Positions 62,088 to 64,000 of a stretch of DNA of 64,000 nt are shown here, piece by piece. The notes beneath the pieces are model-generated. The model did no database searches. It worked only from the letters and a program-made list of their open reading frames with translations, and had not been told where the DNA came from. The translations under genes were made by a program, and so were the position numbers. This DNA is from Iris pallida. Its lineage: Eukaryota > Streptophyta > Magnoliopsida > Asparagales > Iridaceae. How positions within the stretch are numbered: the first letter of the stretch is position 1; every line of letters begins with the position of its first letter. Location: positions 37,899,539 to 37,963,538 of the forward strand of contig JANAVB010015600.1 in NCBI GenBank assembly GCA_029216955.1, in the 5' to 3' direction.

Positions 62088-63884
62088 AACTATTAGTATT
62101 ATTTTTATTGTTTTTATTAATGTATATTTTTCCAGAAAATATTTTTGAAGCAAAAGTATAGTTTTGTGCTTAACTCTACATAGAATTTCAAATATAGCTT
62201 TGACCTCAAAAGGGATATTTGGACATATTCAATTTTATTCCTAAAAAAATGTTTTTCTAGGTTTTTCATATATTTATCTAAAGTATTTTGGGCTAAAATA
62301 TATATAAGAATAGTTTCTAATACTATAAGTACTTTTCCAAATAGTTATAAATATTTCTCGATTTTCAAGTAGTCAATAAAAGCTTAACTTTTTTACCAAA
62401 ATTATATGTTTACAAAATATGGGTTTTAGTCTTAACAAATTTTATTATTTTTTACTTATAATATTTTTTATTTATAAAAATATATATGTTTCAAACTAAA
62501 ATACTACTTTGACCAAACTTGGAGTTCGCCCTAAAATGACTTTCGATTTTTCGGATATTTGTTCGAAAATATATTTTGACTAATAATTTATATTTCATGT
62601 ATTATAAAATATCTTCTAAAATCAAATACCTTATTTGAATTCCTATAATTTTTTTTCATCTCGTGACTTAGCACATTATTCATAATCCTTGCCAATATCG
62701 TACCTCCTCCTATCGACCCTAGCTAATCTGATTATCCTGGACCCGATGGAACAGCCCGTGCCACCTTGAAAATCGCAGCGCACCAGGCGTCACTACCAGG
62801 CAAGTATACCTTGCTAATTAACTGTCATATTACTTAAATTTTAGCATTTATTTACTTTGTTTCATGTGTTAATTTTATCCGTTATAAATTGTGCGTCCAA
62901 GACATACTTGGGTGCAAGCGACTCTATTAGTCGTTTTTCATTGTGTTACTTTATTTTATGCATGTTGACTTAGTTTTAGCGGACTACCTTCTTGTGGGGG
63001 GATATCCTTATATCTCCTTTGGTCATGACACTCACACTACACGGTTTAAGATATTTTGCTAGGGGCACAACTTATTGACTGGCCATCTCTATTGTCGTCT
63101 GATGGATAGATCGTAACTGCTATGATTAAGGTATAGAGACTCGAGCAGTTACAAAACTAGGCGGGTCATGGACATGACTTGGTCAGTGTGGGAAATATTG
63201 GGGGAGGACAGTCACTAGCGCGTATTGAAAGCCAAACAGGTAAACCATAGTTTTCGAAAGGAACTATGGCAAGGTTATATTTGCAGATACCCTCTGACGT
63301 TTTGGAAGTTACGGCTGGATACGTATGACTGGATGCCAGTTACGTACTTATAGCCTAAATCCCACCCATGCGCAATAAAAGTTGTCCTCTAAATTGTACA
63401 TTAGACGGTTAGAATCCCCTTTTGCATATTTGTGTCTATGAGAGTCTTGTATATTTTATTATTTTGATAGTTCATATTAGCATGTTCTTCTTGTATCTTG
63501 TTACGTCCCTCTGAGGACCTGGTGACTTCTCCATGTGTGTTTATGATTTTTGCAGGTGCTCTAGCCAAGGACATAGTTTACAATCTACCTTCGCGATGCT
63601 AGTCTTTGGATCGTCTTTCGCTTCGCTCGACTCTTCCATCGTCACTATGTATTTCTCCCTTTTTGTTGGTAGTGGATTTGTCTCCGTCCAACGTTTTGTA
63701 CAAATGACTTTAATGAGTTGACTTTATGATATATTGGTTTGTGGATAAGATTAGTTTCATGGTTACTGCATTTTACAGCTTATGTATACATACGAGGTTT
63801 CCGTATATTGTAGTATGCTTCGTATGTATGCAGCTAGCATGTCTACTTACTTGGTCCTAAGTAATTTAGGACGGGGACGTTACA
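60124..63884 (+). repeat. 5' LTR of element I (element runs beyond the window)
   Basis: 3761 bp. Starts TGTAAACCCCC, ends GGGGACGTTACA, followed by a PBS, so it is a 5' LTR (or solo LTR plus remnant). TATA box TATATAAGG at 60815-60823, GC-rich leader about 60900-61700, TTA microsatellite at 62050-62086, GGCAAG/CTTGCT hairpin at 62799-62815, ACCTGG hairpin at 63517-63536. Blocks near 62700-62790 match D near 23665-23800. Confidence 0.85.
60815..60823 (+). promoter_or_regulatory. TATA box of the element I LTR promoter
   Basis: TATATAAGG precedes the C-rich leader by about 70 bp, as in D. Confidence 0.6.
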
Positions 63885-63892
63885 TATTTTTG

Positions 63893-63910
63893 TGGTGACC
63901 CATATAGGTC
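63893..63910 (+). other. Primer-binding site of I, tRNA-Ile(AAU)-like
   Basis: TGGTGACCCATATAGGTC, 8 bases after the LTR end, has three differences from the B/D form. The remaining 90 bp to the window end are the start of the interior and resemble the post-PBS sequence of D and G. Confidence 0.68.
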
Positions 63911-64000
63911 AAGATTAATTTTTTGGTTACTTTACCGTACAAAGCAAGCCTGTGTATAGGATTAGAGTCTAGGATCTCATCCATATATTTGACTGCCTTA

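Overview
This is plant nuclear DNA, almost certainly from an angiosperm with a large, repeat-rich genome; the species cannot be named from sequence alone. Evidence: chromodomain-type Ty3/gypsy and SIRE-like Ty1/copia proteins, very long LTRs (2-4 kb), 5-bp target duplications, tRNA-primed LTR elements and a MITE with plant-style terminal repeats. I find no intact host gene, rRNA, tRNA gene or CRISPR array. Nearly all open frames are decayed retrotransposon fragments or low-complexity readings of microsatellites and GC-rich LTR leaders.

Layout. 1-2603 is the decayed internal region and 3' LTR start of a copia element. Into it went gypsy element A (2609-38380, TSD ATCAA), a Tekay/Del-like chromovirus with 2.56-kb LTRs, broken gag, protease, RT, RNase H, integrase and chromodomain. 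Element A now holds three guests. B (8070-16453, TSD TTGAC) has about 4-kb LTRs around only 559 bp. C (16607-33581) is an aberrant insertion that begins with a 3.94-kb palindrome and is flanked by a 285-bp direct duplication of A's pol. D (21500-29985, TSD GTTTC) sits inside C and has 3.62-kb LTRs around 1.24 kb. After A the copia flank resumes (38386-39549) with gag-like remnants, interrupted by a minus-strand solo LTR (39550-43457, TSD GCTCA).

The right third holds element F (43701-50503, initiator-Met PBS, more diverged LTRs, no pol), a decayed F-like LTR (50597-52313), an LTR-like segment with a minus-strand TATA box, element G (53125-56710, internal region mostly lost), an unassigned interval, a MITE (57556-58264), more LTR-like sequence, and the 5' LTR of element I (60124-63884), whose body runs past the window end.

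How the parts relate: A, B, C, D, G and I all carry, 7-9 bases after the LTR, a primer-binding site matching the 3' end of cytosolic tRNA-Ile(AAU). A-D also share a small hairpin just before the polypurine tract. Only A encodes protein, so B, C and D look like non-autonomous passengers of an A-type chromovirus. The most unusual object is the palindrome of C: two inverted copies of the same LTR 3' part, starting with a proper LTR terminus, flanked by a long rather than 5-bp target duplication.
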